Source: CAWBAT01 sp046331665
GTDB lineage: Bacteria; Acidobacteriota; Terriglobia; Versatilivoradales; Versatilivoraceae
NCBI GenBank assembly: GCA_046331665.1
Contig: JAXLQK010000019.1
Span: 62,001-126,000, forward strand
Length of the DNA stretch: 64,000 nt
Direction: 5' to 3'
Shown one piece after another: positions 49,909-59,999 of this stretch (positions within the stretch are counted from its first letter, which is position 1; every line of letters starts with the position of its first letter). Made by a program: the position numbers and the translations under genes. Under the pieces are notes generated by a model, which ran no database searches, had not been told where the DNA came from, and saw only the letters and a list, made by a program, of their open reading frames with translations.

Positions 49909-52026
49909 ATGGCAAGCAGTAAGTCCATCCCCCATGATTAGTCCGGCGCCCTCATGGAACGAATTGGGAACAAGCCTCTTTCCTTGATCGCGATCTGAGC
50001 CGGTTGGAATTCAACCGTCGCGTGCTTGAGGCACAAGACGAGCGCACGCCCCTCCTCGAAAGAGCGGGGATTCATGGCCATTTTCACTCTCAAACCTCGA
50101 CGAGTTCTTCATGAAGCGCATCTACGGGATGCGCGAACAGATACGCGCCGGAATCGTTGACAGTCAGTCGGGTCAGAAATCTGTTGGGGATTTACTCACC
50201 ATGACCCGTTCGACGATCCAAACCCTTATCAATCAGCAGGCCGATACCTACAAAAATGCCATCCTGCTCCTCGCATTAGCGAACAGGGTATCCATCTGCT
50301 TCTGCTCTGGGAAGACCTGAATTCAACAAAGAAAAGGAAAACGCCACCACCTGTTTGAACGTACGATCTTTCCCGTCCTGACCCCATTGGCCGTGGATGT
50401 CGGACACCCGTTTCCATTTATCTCAAAACCTATCCATTTCGCTGGGGTTGATGCTGCGCGATCCGCGAACGGGGAAACGTCCTTTGCGAGCTCAAGGTAC
50501 CCTGAGTATTCCTTCCTGATTCAGACACTCCTGCGGGGGAACCTATCGATTCCTCCATGTCGTGGATTTGATCAAACAACAATTTCAAGCCCGTTTCCGG
50601 CCATGGACCTCGGCAAGATTCTTTTCCTTCCGTGTCACAAGGAATGCGGGATATCGAGGAGGATCTCGAGTGACGTTGAAGATCTACTTAAAGCGATTGA
50701 AGAACAGCTTCGTCATCGCAGGATGGAATGTCGTAAGGTTGAGTTTTCCATCAAATCCTGATCCGGAAATGCGCCAGCTCCTGATGGAGGAACTGGAAAT
50801 TGACTTCGTGATGTTTATGAAATGCCCCAGATGTTGGAATATATCAGTCTTCGTGAAATCGCCTCCCTGTCTTGTCCTCATCTCCGTTATCCGGTGTGGC
50901 GGCCGAAAATCCCGGATAAAATTCGTCGTGCCGAGCGAAGCATGTTTGACGCCATGCAGGCATCGGACATTCTGGTTCATCACCCCTATGAATCTTTTGA
51001 TGGCACAATCCTTCGCTTCCTGGAAGAAGCCAGGGAAGACCCCTCCGTCCTTGCGATCAAGATGACCATCTACCGTGCCGGACATAGCAGTCCCTTCATC
51101 CCCTTGCTGATTCGTGCCGGTTGTAGCCAAAGTTGCCTGCCTGGTCGAGCCAAGGCGAGATTTGATGAGCAGGAAAACACCTACTAGCCAAACGAATGGA
51201 AAAGTCTGGAGTTCATGTGGTGTATGGCGTGGAAGGGTTGAAAACACATACAAAGACAACTTTGATGCGGAAACGATGTGACACGGAGTGCGCACATTGC
51301 CACAGGAAACTACAACCACCGCACCGCTCAAGTTTATGTCGACTTAGGCTTGTTGACTTGTCATGAAGATCTCACGACTGACGTAGCCGACCTTTTTAAT
51401 TATCTGGACCGGGAGAAGCGGTGCCGACTATCGCAAGCTCCCGTCGCACTCCAAACATGAAGGCCTGATTCCTGGACATGATCACGCGAGAGATTGAACA
51501 TCAACGAGCAGGGCGCCCTTCCCAGATCATTGCCAAAATGAATCAATTGGAGGATCGTGACGTCTGCAGGGCCCTTTATGCAGCGAGGACGCCGGCGTGG
51601 CGATCCGTCTAATTGTCCGTGGATTTTGCATCCTCCGACCAGGAATTCCAAGCAAAAACTCAGCGAAAGTATCCGTGTCATCTCCGTCGTCGGCCGTTTC
51701 CTTGAACATTCGCGAATTTTCTATTTCCGCAATGGCGCGGAGCGGGATGAGGACGGCGAGTTTTTTATAGATCGGCAGATTGGATGCATCGGAATCTGAA
51801 ATCGCGCGTCGAACCAATTTCATCCTCGACCGCACCTTGTGTGCTCAACTCTGGGAAATTCTTCAGATTTACCTTTATGACCAGCGGAGTGCATGGGATA
51901 TGCAACCTGATGGCTCCTACCAACAACGAAAACCTGAGGGTACTTGAAGACGCCAATAATCTCGGCTCTCAACTCTCCTTAATGAACAAAGTGAACCAGA
52001 AATTCGTCGGATTCTCTGCAGATTAG
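49909..52026 (+). pseudogene. ppk1: Polyphosphate kinase 1, heavily frameshifted
   Basis: PPK1 reversibly makes polyphosphate from ATP. Parts of all four domains are read in order, in many frames: DLSRLEFNRRVLEAQDERTP, SNLDEFFMKRIYGMREQIRAG's core, FPVLTPLAVDVGHPFPFIS, RRYHTFRVTRNAG-like RVTRNAGYRGG, LSCPHLRYPVWRP, DILVHHPYESFDGTILRFLEEA's core, VLAIKMTIYRAGHSSPFI, THIATGNYNHRTAQVYVDLGLLT's core (active-site His region), LIVRG-C-LRPGIP, VSVVGRFLEHSRIFYF and LWEILQIYLYDQRSAWDMQPDG's core. The total of about 700 residues is normal. Start and end are approximate. More than ten frame changes are needed. Confidence 0.75.
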
Positions 52027-53016
52027 GCCGAGCTTCTCCTAACCCTGATATTTCGTTTTCGATACCCCTTATAGAAGTGAATTCGACGAATTTCTCCGCC
52101 ACAATTTTTAACAATTCCTTAAAGTGACGATCACTTCAATGACATCCTTCTGGTAAATGATCCTCAAGTTCGTTTCGCCCAACGAACCTGACGAAGCTTC
52201 ATTTGCGGAAAGACTATTAATCAGCGGGGATTGGCTCCAATGCGTTGCCAGTTAAGCGGATGTCGCGTTTGCTTTCGCGATTCCTTCCTCTAACCCGCGT
52301 CTGGCAGGATGGGAGCACTGTTTCACCTTATTGACTTCAATCCATCTGGAAGTGGGTCATAATCATGATTGATGAAAATTGCTTCATCCTCAAGAAGGGA
52401 AACGCGGACTGAAGCTGGTGCCCAAGCGCGGCCTGGGAAAAAACGGATAAGGAATTGTGTCATGCGTGCCAGGTTAAGAATGCTCAATTCATGCAGAAAA
52501 TCGAGATCTGCAATTCTTTCACGACTATCAGTCTTCCTTCCTTGGCTGTTTTTGGATCATGAGAAGAACTCACTGTGTCGAGATTTTTCATCCTCCGGAT
52601 GAATTCCATGTTGGCTAAGGTTTTGATCTCGATGCGGTCCTCCGATTTCTGGATCTCCAGACGATATTGCTCTAACCCAATGCCTCAAAAATCCAAGGCG
52701 ACGGAACGTCATAGAGAGTTCTCGCAAAATTAACTCATCAGTCATCGTATTGTAGCAATAAGCCTTCAAGATGTTCATGGCATCAAGGCGGCGTAATTTT
52801 CCAGGAGAGATCGCAGAGAAAGATTTTCAGATTGAGCCTTCATCCGACGCGAGATGATCATCACTCTGAGAAGGAATAGAGTCGCATAGGTGCCGAATCA
52901 TGAATTGGATTCACGTTGGCATCCTGGGGCATTTTTGATGGCATGAGACAACATTCCTGACCCTAATAAATCCATCCTCATCCACATCAGTCAGCTTTAC
53001 CACTGGAGGTTACAAC
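52027..53016. other. Long spacer with possible minus-strand coding remnant
   Basis: About 990 bp without a recognised gene. On the minus strand from 52900 to 52450 several frames give protein-like pieces (LRSLLENYAALDAMNILKAY, ELILRELSMTFRRLGFLRHW, IEIKTLANMEFIRRMKNL), which may be a decayed gene of unknown family. Confidence 0.35.
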
Positions 53017-53263
53017 ATGATTGTGACGCCTTTGTTACAACCAGTTAGGACGGAGACCTTGAGGGAAGGTATCACTCCATGTCGGCATGACACGCGCCTG
53101 TCTACTCCCCCCCCCCCATCAAATGTATGTGGCAAGAGGATATCTGGATGGTTTGCACCTCCAGGATTGGGTAGAGGCGGAAAAGGAAATTCTACGGGAG
53201 CTTGATCTCCAATTTGAGGCTGCGCTTGCCACTGGCGGAGAGCGTAACCATGATACCGTTTGA
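53017..53263 (+). CDS. DUF2934-domain small protein split at a poly-C tract
   Basis: A GGAGG site at 53005-53009 lies 7 bp before the ATG at 53017. That frame reads MIVTPLLQPVRTETLREG up to a run of eleven C (53107-53117). Beyond it the DUF2934 motif continues in the next frame: HQMYVARGYLDGLHLQDWVE and AEKEILRELD, ending at 53263. One fewer C would join both parts into an 81-residue protein. DUF2934 proteins are short, of unknown role, and carry this Y-x-x-RG...DW-xAE pattern. As written, the gene is off, or the C count is wrong. Confidence 0.6.
53107..53117. repeat. Eleven-base poly-C tract inside a small gene
   Basis: A run of 11 C lies in the 5' part of the DUF2934 gene, and a change by one unit alters the frame. 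It could be a slippage switch or a miscount. Confidence 0.9.
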
Positions 53264-53330
53264 AGTCCGACATCGGGATGGATTTCAGATCAGGCGAAAC
53301 ACGTTCCCGCAGCCTGAGAATACTGTCTCA

Positions 53331-53549
53331 ATGGATCCAGCCGTTAAACGAAGGCTGACCATTTGTAACCTGTTCGTGAATCATCACTTGTCGCTGACCG
53401 ACATTACGCGTGTCCTCGACGAGGATTATGGGCGTGTGGTCTCAATTCTCATCGAGCATTCGATTATTTGTGATCGCCGCAAACATGATCGAAATGTCTC
53501 GCAGCCGAAATCGGCTTCCCCTAGGAAAAATCGAAATTCGGCGGTTTAG
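53331..53549 (+). CDS. Hypothetical small protein
   Basis: A 72-residue protein beginning MDPAVKRRLTICNLFVN, with LTDITRVLDEDYGRVVSILIE in the middle and a basic tail (RRKHDRNVSQPKSASPRKN). The central part could form two or three helices like a small helix-turn-helix domain. The frame is open further upstream to 53202 (or an ATG at 53250), so the start is uncertain. It follows the DUF2934 gene. Confidence 0.45.
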   Translation: MDPAVKRRLTICNLFVNHHLSLTDITRVLDEDYGRVVSILIEHSIICDRRKHDRNVSQPKSASPRKNRNSAV

Positions 53550-54155
53550 TGTTCCTCTCTCCTGAGCGAAGGCATTCAGGAATCTTTTGAAAAGCATCGT
53601 TCCATCAACAGCCCCATTACCCAAGAAGGATCTCCTGGTGAGGTTTGAAAATGATTCCGCCCGGGCGTCCCACTTGACCCTTTTGATCACCATTCACAAC
53701 GATGAACTTGCGGATGAGCCTTCTGGGCGCCTGGGGAGGGGACCTAAAATTCGGGCGAAAACTCCGCGTCAAAGAGGTTCTTTTAAGCACTTCGAATCAC
53801 GAATGAGGTCAAATTCTTTCTTGTGGGATTGATAGGGAATCCAGTGCAAAGGCAATAAACAATTTACATCGATTTAATACCAATATCACAGGCTTATGGC
53901 ATCGTACTCAATCTAATCAAGCCCTTCATGTCTAGATGATCGAGACAGGACAAGTGATTCAAAGAAGAGTGCTAGCTGTGGCTGAAAGACAGAAGCATTC
54001 CAGCATGAGTTTGAGGCGGAAATACCATGACGAGTAGAGCTCGGATCAGGTCTTGGGTGAATTTGATTGTCGCTGAATAACTCTTATAGATTGTGTCTTC
54101 GAGATTCTTCCCAAGATTAATCGCACCAAGAAATGAAAACGAACGGAGATTCTGT
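53550..54155. other. Spacer upstream of second pstS
   Basis: About 600 bp with no recognised gene. A search by eye for TTNA(C/T) half-sites with 11-bp spacing found only a 10-bp-spaced pair near 53863-53874, so no convincing Pho box is called here. Confidence 0.4.
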
Positions 54156-55234
54156 ATGAAAAACTCAAGCTATCGTTTGTTGGCTCTAACGACACTATTC
54201 TCAGCTCTTGTTTGTTCTTGTGGGGGAACCAAGGAACAAGGTGCTTCTAATTTAGTCAAGCTGCAGGGGGCGGGAGCCAGTTTCCCGGCCCCTCTGTATA
54301 CAAAGTGGTTTAAGACGTACGGGGGAGCCCATGACAACGTGCAGATTGACTACCAGTCGGTCGGCAGCGGCAGTGGAGTTAAAAGTGTCATCGATAAGAC
54401 CGTCGACTTTGGCGCCAGCGATGCCGCAATGACCCCGGAGGAGATTGCCAAGGTTGATGTCGGAGTCCAATGTCTTCCCATGACGGCTGGTAGTATCGTC
54501 CTGGCCTACAACATTGAAGGCGTCACCGAATTAAAGCTCCCACGCAAGGCCTACCCGGATATCTTCCTGGGCAAAATTAAGAAATGGAATGACCCTCTCA
54601 TCGCCAAGGCAAACCCTGGGGCCAAGCTCCCCGACGAACCCATCAATGTCATCGTCAGAGCTGATAGCAGCGGCACAACTTATGTCTTCAGCAAACATCT
54701 CAGCGCGATTAGTGAGGATTTTGCAAAATCCAAGGCACTAACAAAATGCCAACCAGCCGGTAGGCACCCGCTCCAAAGGTAATGAAGGAGTGACGGCCAG
54801 CATCAAGTCAACTCCAAATTCTATCGGCTACATTGAATACGGCTATGCCAGAAGCCAGAACGTTCCCATGGCTATGCCGGAAAATAAATCGGGCATCCGT
54901 GACGGCCACGCGGAATCCGACAAGCCGTTTGCCTTCATGCAGTTGCCTGAAAATCTGGATTGCCTGGGCATCTGACCCTGATGCGAAAGGTCATCCGTAA
55001 TCGTCTCGTATACCTGGCTGATCTGCTATAAACAGTACCAGGACAAGGAGAAGTACAAGGCTTCCAAGACGTTCCCTAAAATATTGCTTGACCGAAGGGC
55101 AGAAAGAGTCGAATGCTCGGCTATCTTCCCTTACCTCAGGCAGTCGCCGAGAAGGTAGTGATGCCGCCCAATCTATCAAACTGGCATCCAATGCCGTTGA
55201 GGTCAGGGATATCGAAGGCCGCCGGACGACGTGA
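54156..55234 (+). pseudogene. pstS: Phosphate-binding lipoprotein PstS (second copy), frameshifted
   Basis: The start at 54156 has GGAGA 6 bp upstream and a lipoprotein signal (LFSALVCSC). The first 209 residues are unbroken: LQGAGASFPAPLYTKWF, YQSVGSGSGVKSV, DFGASDAAMTPEE, MTAGSIVLAYNI, FLGKIKKWNDP and ADSSGTTYVFSKHLS, the phosphate-contact set of the classic PstS type. A base is missing near 54765, after which GTRSKGNEGVTASIK and GYIEYGYARSQNVPMA continue. Further shifts come before VSYTWLICYKQYQDKEKY and the C-terminus, ending at 55232-55234. Full length would be about 360 residues. Confidence 0.82.
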
Positions 55235-55295
55235 CGTACCCAGGAGCGCGAATCGATGCTAAATCTCTACAATCGAGGTATGGCTGTGCCGGAAC

Positions 55296-56294
55296 ATGAG
55301 CAGATCTCAAACCTCCCTCCCAGTTTGGAGGGAACAGACATTTTTTCGTTGGCTTTGTAAAGGTCTGGCGTGGTCTTTTCTCCTCTTGATTGTTTACATT
55401 GTCTTGGGGATCGCGTTCGGCGCCATTCCTGCCTTTCGGCAAGAGGGGCTGGGCTTTCTCTCAGGAACTACGTGGGATGCCAATCAGGCCGATGGGATTC
55501 TGCCGGAGATTTGGGGGACTCTCTATAGTTCAATCCTAGCTCTCGTCATTGGAACCTTTTGGCCTGGCCGCAGCCATATTTCTCAGCGAAGGCCAATCCG
55601 TCGCTGGTCTTCGGCATTTTGAAGATCTTTCGAATTCACTTCCATCCATTATGGGAAAAGCTTCCTGACCGTCTGGAGTTACTCCTGAAAAACCTCATCG
55701 AGCTACTGGCTGCTATTCCAAGTGTCGTCTACGGCTTATGGGGCTGTTTTTGGTGATTCCTTTGGTTCGTCCAGCCTGCAACTGGCTTACGTGAACTGGG
55801 ATGGATCCCTTTGTTTGGAACGACGCTCAGCGGCCCTGGCATGCTTCCAGCCGCTCTGGTGTTGTCCATCATGATTCTTCCCACAATCACGGCCATCAGC
55901 CGTGACGCGTTGGTTTCCGTCCCTTCGAAGCTTCGGATGGCGGCCTACGGTTTGGGGGCCACCCAATGGGAAACAATCCTGGCGGTGATCCTCCCAACCG
56001 CCTTGAGGGGGATTTTTGGGGCAGTTGTCCTGGCCTTTGGCCGAGCTCTGGGGGAGACCATGGCTCTAGCAATGCTGGTAGGAAATGCCAATAAGATCAA
56101 CGTTTCGTTATTTTCGCCAGCCAATACTCTGGCAGCTCTCCTGGCCAACAATTTTCCGGAGGCAGGCCCCAGAGAAGTCGGCGTCTTGATGTATGCGGCG
56201 TTGGTACTTTGGGGATCACCTTGATGACGAATGTTTTTGGGGGGCTGATTCTGCAGAGAGCCTCAGTCAATTTTCTTCCATTTCAGTCCGATGA
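55296..56294 (+). pseudogene. pstC: Phosphate ABC transporter permease PstC (second copy), frameshifted
   Basis: Unbroken N-terminus (55296-55550): LAWSFLLLIVYIVLGIAFGA, then LGFLSGTTWDANQADGILPEIW's core and GTLYSSILALVIG. The next frame has LIELLAAIPSVVYGLWG; the third (55811-56224) has ALVLSIMILPTITAISRDAL, LRMAAYGLGATQWETILAVI and FGRALGETMALAMLVGN. It ends with ITLMTNVFGGLILQRASVNF in a fourth frame. The likely stop (TGA, 56292-56294) overlaps the ATG of pstA in ATGA. At least four frame changes. Confidence 0.82.
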
Positions 56295-57189
56295 ACCGAC
56301 GAAGGGCCGTTTGCCGACGGAGACTTTTCCGAACTTGAAAAGCTCACTGCGTCGACCCCGAACCTCTATTCAGCCTTCTCATGAGCTGGTTGGTGGCGGC
56401 TATGACCATTTTCGCGCTGGTCCCTCTCTTCTCAGTCCTTGGCATGCTTCTTTGGCGCGGTGGGAAGAAATTGAGCTCTCTTACAAACTTGCCGCCAGCC
56501 CCCCTTGGAAGTGGGAGGGGGATTCGGGAACGCGATCCTCGGGACTCTTGTAATGGTTGGTCTTGCAACCGGCATCAGTGTGCCCATCGGCATCTTTTGT
56601 GCCATTTTCCTGGCACAGGCAAAAAAGGAGAGTCATTTGGCCAAATGCCGTTTGGTTTGCCGCCAAGGTGATGACGGGTTTTCCTTCCATCCTGGCGGGA
56701 GTTTTCGTTTATGGAGCGATCGTCCTTTTGACTGGGGGATTCTCGGCCTTTGCGGGCGGTTGGCTCTCTCCATTCGATGCTCCCTACGATCATTTTGACA
56801 GCAGAAGACAGCCATCCGCATGGTGCCCGTCAGGATGAGAGAAGCGGCCATTGGCATGGGGGCGACCACTCAAACCATTTGGATGGTTTTGCTTCCGACG
56901 GCGTTTCCGGGAATCCTGACCGGAGTGATGCTAGCCGTGGCGCGCTGCCGGCGAAAACCGCACCTTTGCTGCTCACAGCGCTTTTCAGTAATTATTGACT
57001 GCGTCGCATCATCGCATTGACTTGAAGCAACCAACGGCCTCTGGCGGTGCTGATCTACAATTTCGCTGATGCCCTTCGCCAACCAGGTAGAGCTCGCTTT
57101 GGGCAGCCGCATTAGTTCTTGTGTTGCTGGTTTTGGTAACAAATCTTGCGGGCCAGAGCTTTATGCCCCGTAAACAAATTCGTGAATAG
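56291..57189 (+). pseudogene. pstA: Phosphate ABC transporter permease PstA (second copy), frameshifted
   Basis: PstA pieces appear in order: SWLVAAMTIFALVPLFSVLG, LLWRGGKKLSSLTNLPPAP, FGNAILGTLVMVGLATGISV, PIGIFCAIFLAQAKK, then PSILAGVFVYGAIVLLTGGF in another frame, REAAIGMGATTQTIWMVLLP and TAFPGILTGVMLAVARC. The final frame ends with SFMPRKQIRE at 57187-57189. The second EAA-type loop is preserved. About 300 residues in five or more frames. pstB starts 14 bp later. Confidence 0.8.
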
Positions 57190-57202
57190 GAGTATCCATC
57201 CG

Positions 57203-58037
57203 ATGATCGCCGTAACCAACAGGTAAAGACCAGACGGCCCACCAAGAGCATTCCCCGAGTCATGGAGAGACGGTTATTGATTGCAATATCAAGGAACTGC
57301 ATTACGGAACCTTTAAGGCAGTTCGAGACACAGCAATTCCCATTAAGAAAAACTCGATTACAGCCTTCATCGGACCTTCGGGTTGTGGGAAAAGCACTGT
57401 GTTGCGCTGTCTCAATCGAATGAACGATCTGGTTCGCGGCTTTCGCTTCAAAGGTCATGTCCACTACCGCGGCAAGGATATTTATCATTCTTCCGTCGAC
57501 GCAGTCGCCGTCCGCCGTTTTATCGGGATGGTCTTTCAACAGCCAAATCCATTTGCAACAAGCATTTACAACAATGTTGCCTTTGGGTTGCGGTTAAATC
57601 GGTACAAAGGAGACATCCCGAAGAAGATTGAAGAAGCATTGAAACGCGCTGCGCTTTGGGATGAGGTCAAAGACAAACTCCACAAGAGCGGATTATCGCT
57701 TTCCGGTGGACAGCAACAACGATTGTGTATTGCCCGAGCCATCGCCACCGACCCCGAGGTCCTGCTGATGGATGAGCCCTGCTCGGCGTTGGATCCCATT
57801 GCAACGCGCAAGATCGAGGAGTTGATGCTCGATCTGAAAACCCGCTATACCATCGCCATCGTGACTCACAATCTGCAGCAGGCCCAGCGCGTAGCAGATA
57901 AGACCGGTTTTCTCTATGTCGATACCGCCGAAGGCGGACGTACGGGGTATCTTGTCGAGTTCGGAGATTCGCGGCAAGTCTTTCAAGATCCCAAAGAAAA
58001 TCACACCAAGGAATATATCCGGGGAGAATTCAGTTAG
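57203..58037 (+). CDS. pstB: Phosphate ABC transporter ATP-binding protein PstB (second copy), one N-terminal frameshift
   Basis: An AGGAG at 57188-57192 precedes ATG 57203, which reads MIAVTN and then stops. After one small indel near 57222 the frame runs unbroken to 58037: VIDCNIKELHYGTFKAV, Walker A GPSGCGKST, TVLRCLNRMNDL, Q-loop MVFQQPNPFATS, signature LSGGQQQRLCIARAIA, Walker B VLLMDEPCSALDP and H-loop IAIVTHNLQQAQR. PstB couples ATP hydrolysis to phosphate uptake. It resembles the first pstB but has a longer insert (VDTAEGGRTGYLVEFGD). The intact part from 57399 alone would lack Walker A. Confidence 0.9.
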
Positions 58038-58175
58038 AAGATGCCTCTGCCTTCTGGCCTTCCTGTGGGCGTAATCGCTCATGCCTCCATTTTCCGCAGA
58101 GGGCAGTTTTGACCGGCCATCTTCGACTGTCGTCGTTCTGAATCTGTCGCCAATCACAGAGGAAACAGAGGAGCC

Positions 58176-59273
58176 ATGATGCGAGCGGCCAAATTATCAT
58201 TGTTTCTCGCAGCAATACTCTCTTTTTCTTGGACACTATCTTCCTGTTCAAGCCAGGATCCTGGAAGTTCGAGGGAAGTGGAGCCAAGAGCCGTCGGCAG
58301 GATCATTGTGAAGGGCGCCGGGGCAACATTCCCCTCGTTGCTCTACAAGCATTGGTTTGAAGTCTATGAAAAAAGTCATCCCAATACGGAAATTTCCTAC
58401 GACGCGGTTGGCAGCGGAGAAGGGATTCGACGGTTTGTTGGAAAGAACATCAAAGAAGAGGAAAAAGTGGACTTCGGCGCCAGCGATGCTGTTCCGAAGG
58501 ACGATGAAATGGCCCAAGTTCCCGAAGGTGTGCTCCTCTTACCTTTGACTGCCGGCAGTGTCGTCTTAGCCTACAATCTCCCCACTTTGGAGGGCGAGCT
58601 CAAGCTTTCGCGCAAAGCCTACGCTGGAATTTTTTTGGGAGTGATCAAAAGCTGGAGCGACCCATTGATCGCACAGACCAATCCGGGCCTAAGCCTGCCA
58701 AAGATTTCTGTTGCCGCTGTGGTTCGACAGGATAAAAGCGGAACAACCTATGCACTGACAAAGCACCTGAGTGAGATCAGCGACCCATGGCGTCAACAGA
58801 TTGGGCCAGGAACCCTGGTGACTTGGCCTGGTCTCGTGATGCGCGCCCGCGGCAATGATGGGGTTGCTGGCCTAATCGAACATTCAGTAGGATCGATTGG
58901 CTATGTTGGTTATGAATTCGCACGGAAATTGGGCTTACCAATGGCGCTCTTGGAGAACAAACAAGGGAACTTCATTAAGCCAACCGAGCAGAGCTGTCTG
59001 GCTGCGATTGCAGAAGTCCAAACCTCGGAAGATCGGCAATTCTCCCTCCCGGATCCTGTAGGCCCGGATTCCTATCCGATAGTCACTGTAAGTTGGATTC
59101 TATCTTATCGAAATTACAAAGACCCCCAAAAGGCGGCAGCCATCCGAGACCTGTTCCGATGGTGCCTGTCGGACGGCCAGAGCGAATCTTCCAAACTCAA
59201 TTACATCCCTCTATCGCCCAATGTGACTGCGAAGGCACTCTCGGCTCTCAGCACTATCAAACCAGGAGATTGA
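58176..59273 (+). CDS. pstS: Phosphate-binding lipoprotein PstS (third copy), intact
   Basis: This 365-residue lipoprotein has a signal peptide ending in the lipobox LSSC (Cys24). The phosphate-binding loops are present: KGAGATFPSLLYKHWFE, YDAVGSGEGIRRF, DFGASDAVPKDDE, LPLTAGSVVLAYNL, RQDKSGTTYALTKHLSE and RARGNDGVAGLIEHSVGSIGY's core. It belongs to the same type as the second PstS but is only moderately similar. AGAGGAG precedes the ATG. It follows pstB2 by 138 bp, an unusual place because pstS normally leads the operon. Unlike both other copies it is unbroken. Confidence 0.95.
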   Translation: MMRAAKLSLFLAAILSFSWTLSSCSSQDPGSSREVEPRAVGRIIVKGAGATFPSLLYKHWFEVYEKSHPNTEISYDAVGSGEGIRRFVGKNIKEEEKVDFGASDAVPKDDEMAQVPEGVLLLPLTAGSVVLAYNLPTLEGELKLSRKAYAGIFLGVIKSWSDPLIAQTNPGLSLPKISVAAVVRQDKSGTTYALTKHLSEISDPWRQQIGPGTLVTWPGLVMRARGNDGVAGLIEHSVGSIGYVGYEFARKLGLPMALLENKQGNFIKPTEQSCLAAIAEVQTSEDRQFSLPDPVGPDSYPIVTVSWILSYRNYKDPQKAAAIRDLFRWCLSDGQSESSKLNYIPLSPNVTAKALSALSTIKPGD

Positions 59274-59999
59274 CCCTCGACGTGGGAGGAGACTCCCTCC
59301 CGCGGTGCCAGAATCATCCGTTGGCAGCCACTTAAGCCTCAAACGCGTACCGAAGTTTTGGATAAGACTCAATCTCCTTTAATTCCGAACGAAGGTTTGG
59401 AGGCTTTGGGAATGCATTTCCATGAAAACGAGGACTTTAGGGAAGAGAATGATGGATAGGACGCGGGAGCAACCTAAAGAACAGGTCCAGCAGATCCTCC
59501 GGTCAACGACAGCAACCTCTGAGGTGTGATGTGGGGCTGGCTTCGACTGATTTTAGGCTGCTTCAGATTTCATTTTCTGCTGCTGGAGCCACCGCTCTCT
59601 CACCATTGGGTTTCGACTCGTTAACATGGGTTTTCACTGCGGGAGCAACGGCTACGACGATTACGAGTTTACTGCTCTATCACGGTCAAAGGTATTCCCT
59701 AAGATAGATCCAAGGATCTTAGAATGGAACAGCTCTCTGCCAACCAAAGAAGGTAGGATGCCCTATGGCGCTGTAGCTCCCCCACGGCTAGACTCACCCT
59801 GAAACTCCCGTCAAGCCAATAAGGCCTCAATGGCGCTCAGCTTGCGCAGGGCAAGAATTGTATTGTTTTCAGGCTAATGCAACTTGCTTGCCCGAATCAG
59901 GTGAACTCGTTATTCCCTGCGGCTGAATTAATCCATTAAATCGTCATCATTGAAATTCTGAACGAGGGTAATGCTGGGGAAGAGATTTTGTGGGTTTAT
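59274..59999. other. Spacer without a recognised gene
   Basis: About 725 bp between pstS and the outer-membrane gene. It contains one hairpin near its start and no domain-bearing frame on either strand. Confidence 0.45.
59282..59303 (+). terminator. Hairpin just after pstS, possible terminator
   Basis: GTGGGAGG (59282-59289) can pair with CCTCCCGC (59296-59303) around a 6-base loop, with one G-T pair. It starts 8 bp after the stop. No T run follows, so termination is only a guess. Confidence 0.3.

Noticed and set aside
53863..53878. Pho-box before the second pstS
   Set aside because: The two TTTA-type motifs are 10 bp apart, not 11, and no third unit is in phase.
59282..59303. Hairpin as a firm Rho-independent terminator
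   Set aside because: There is no T run after the stem; kept only as a weak feature.
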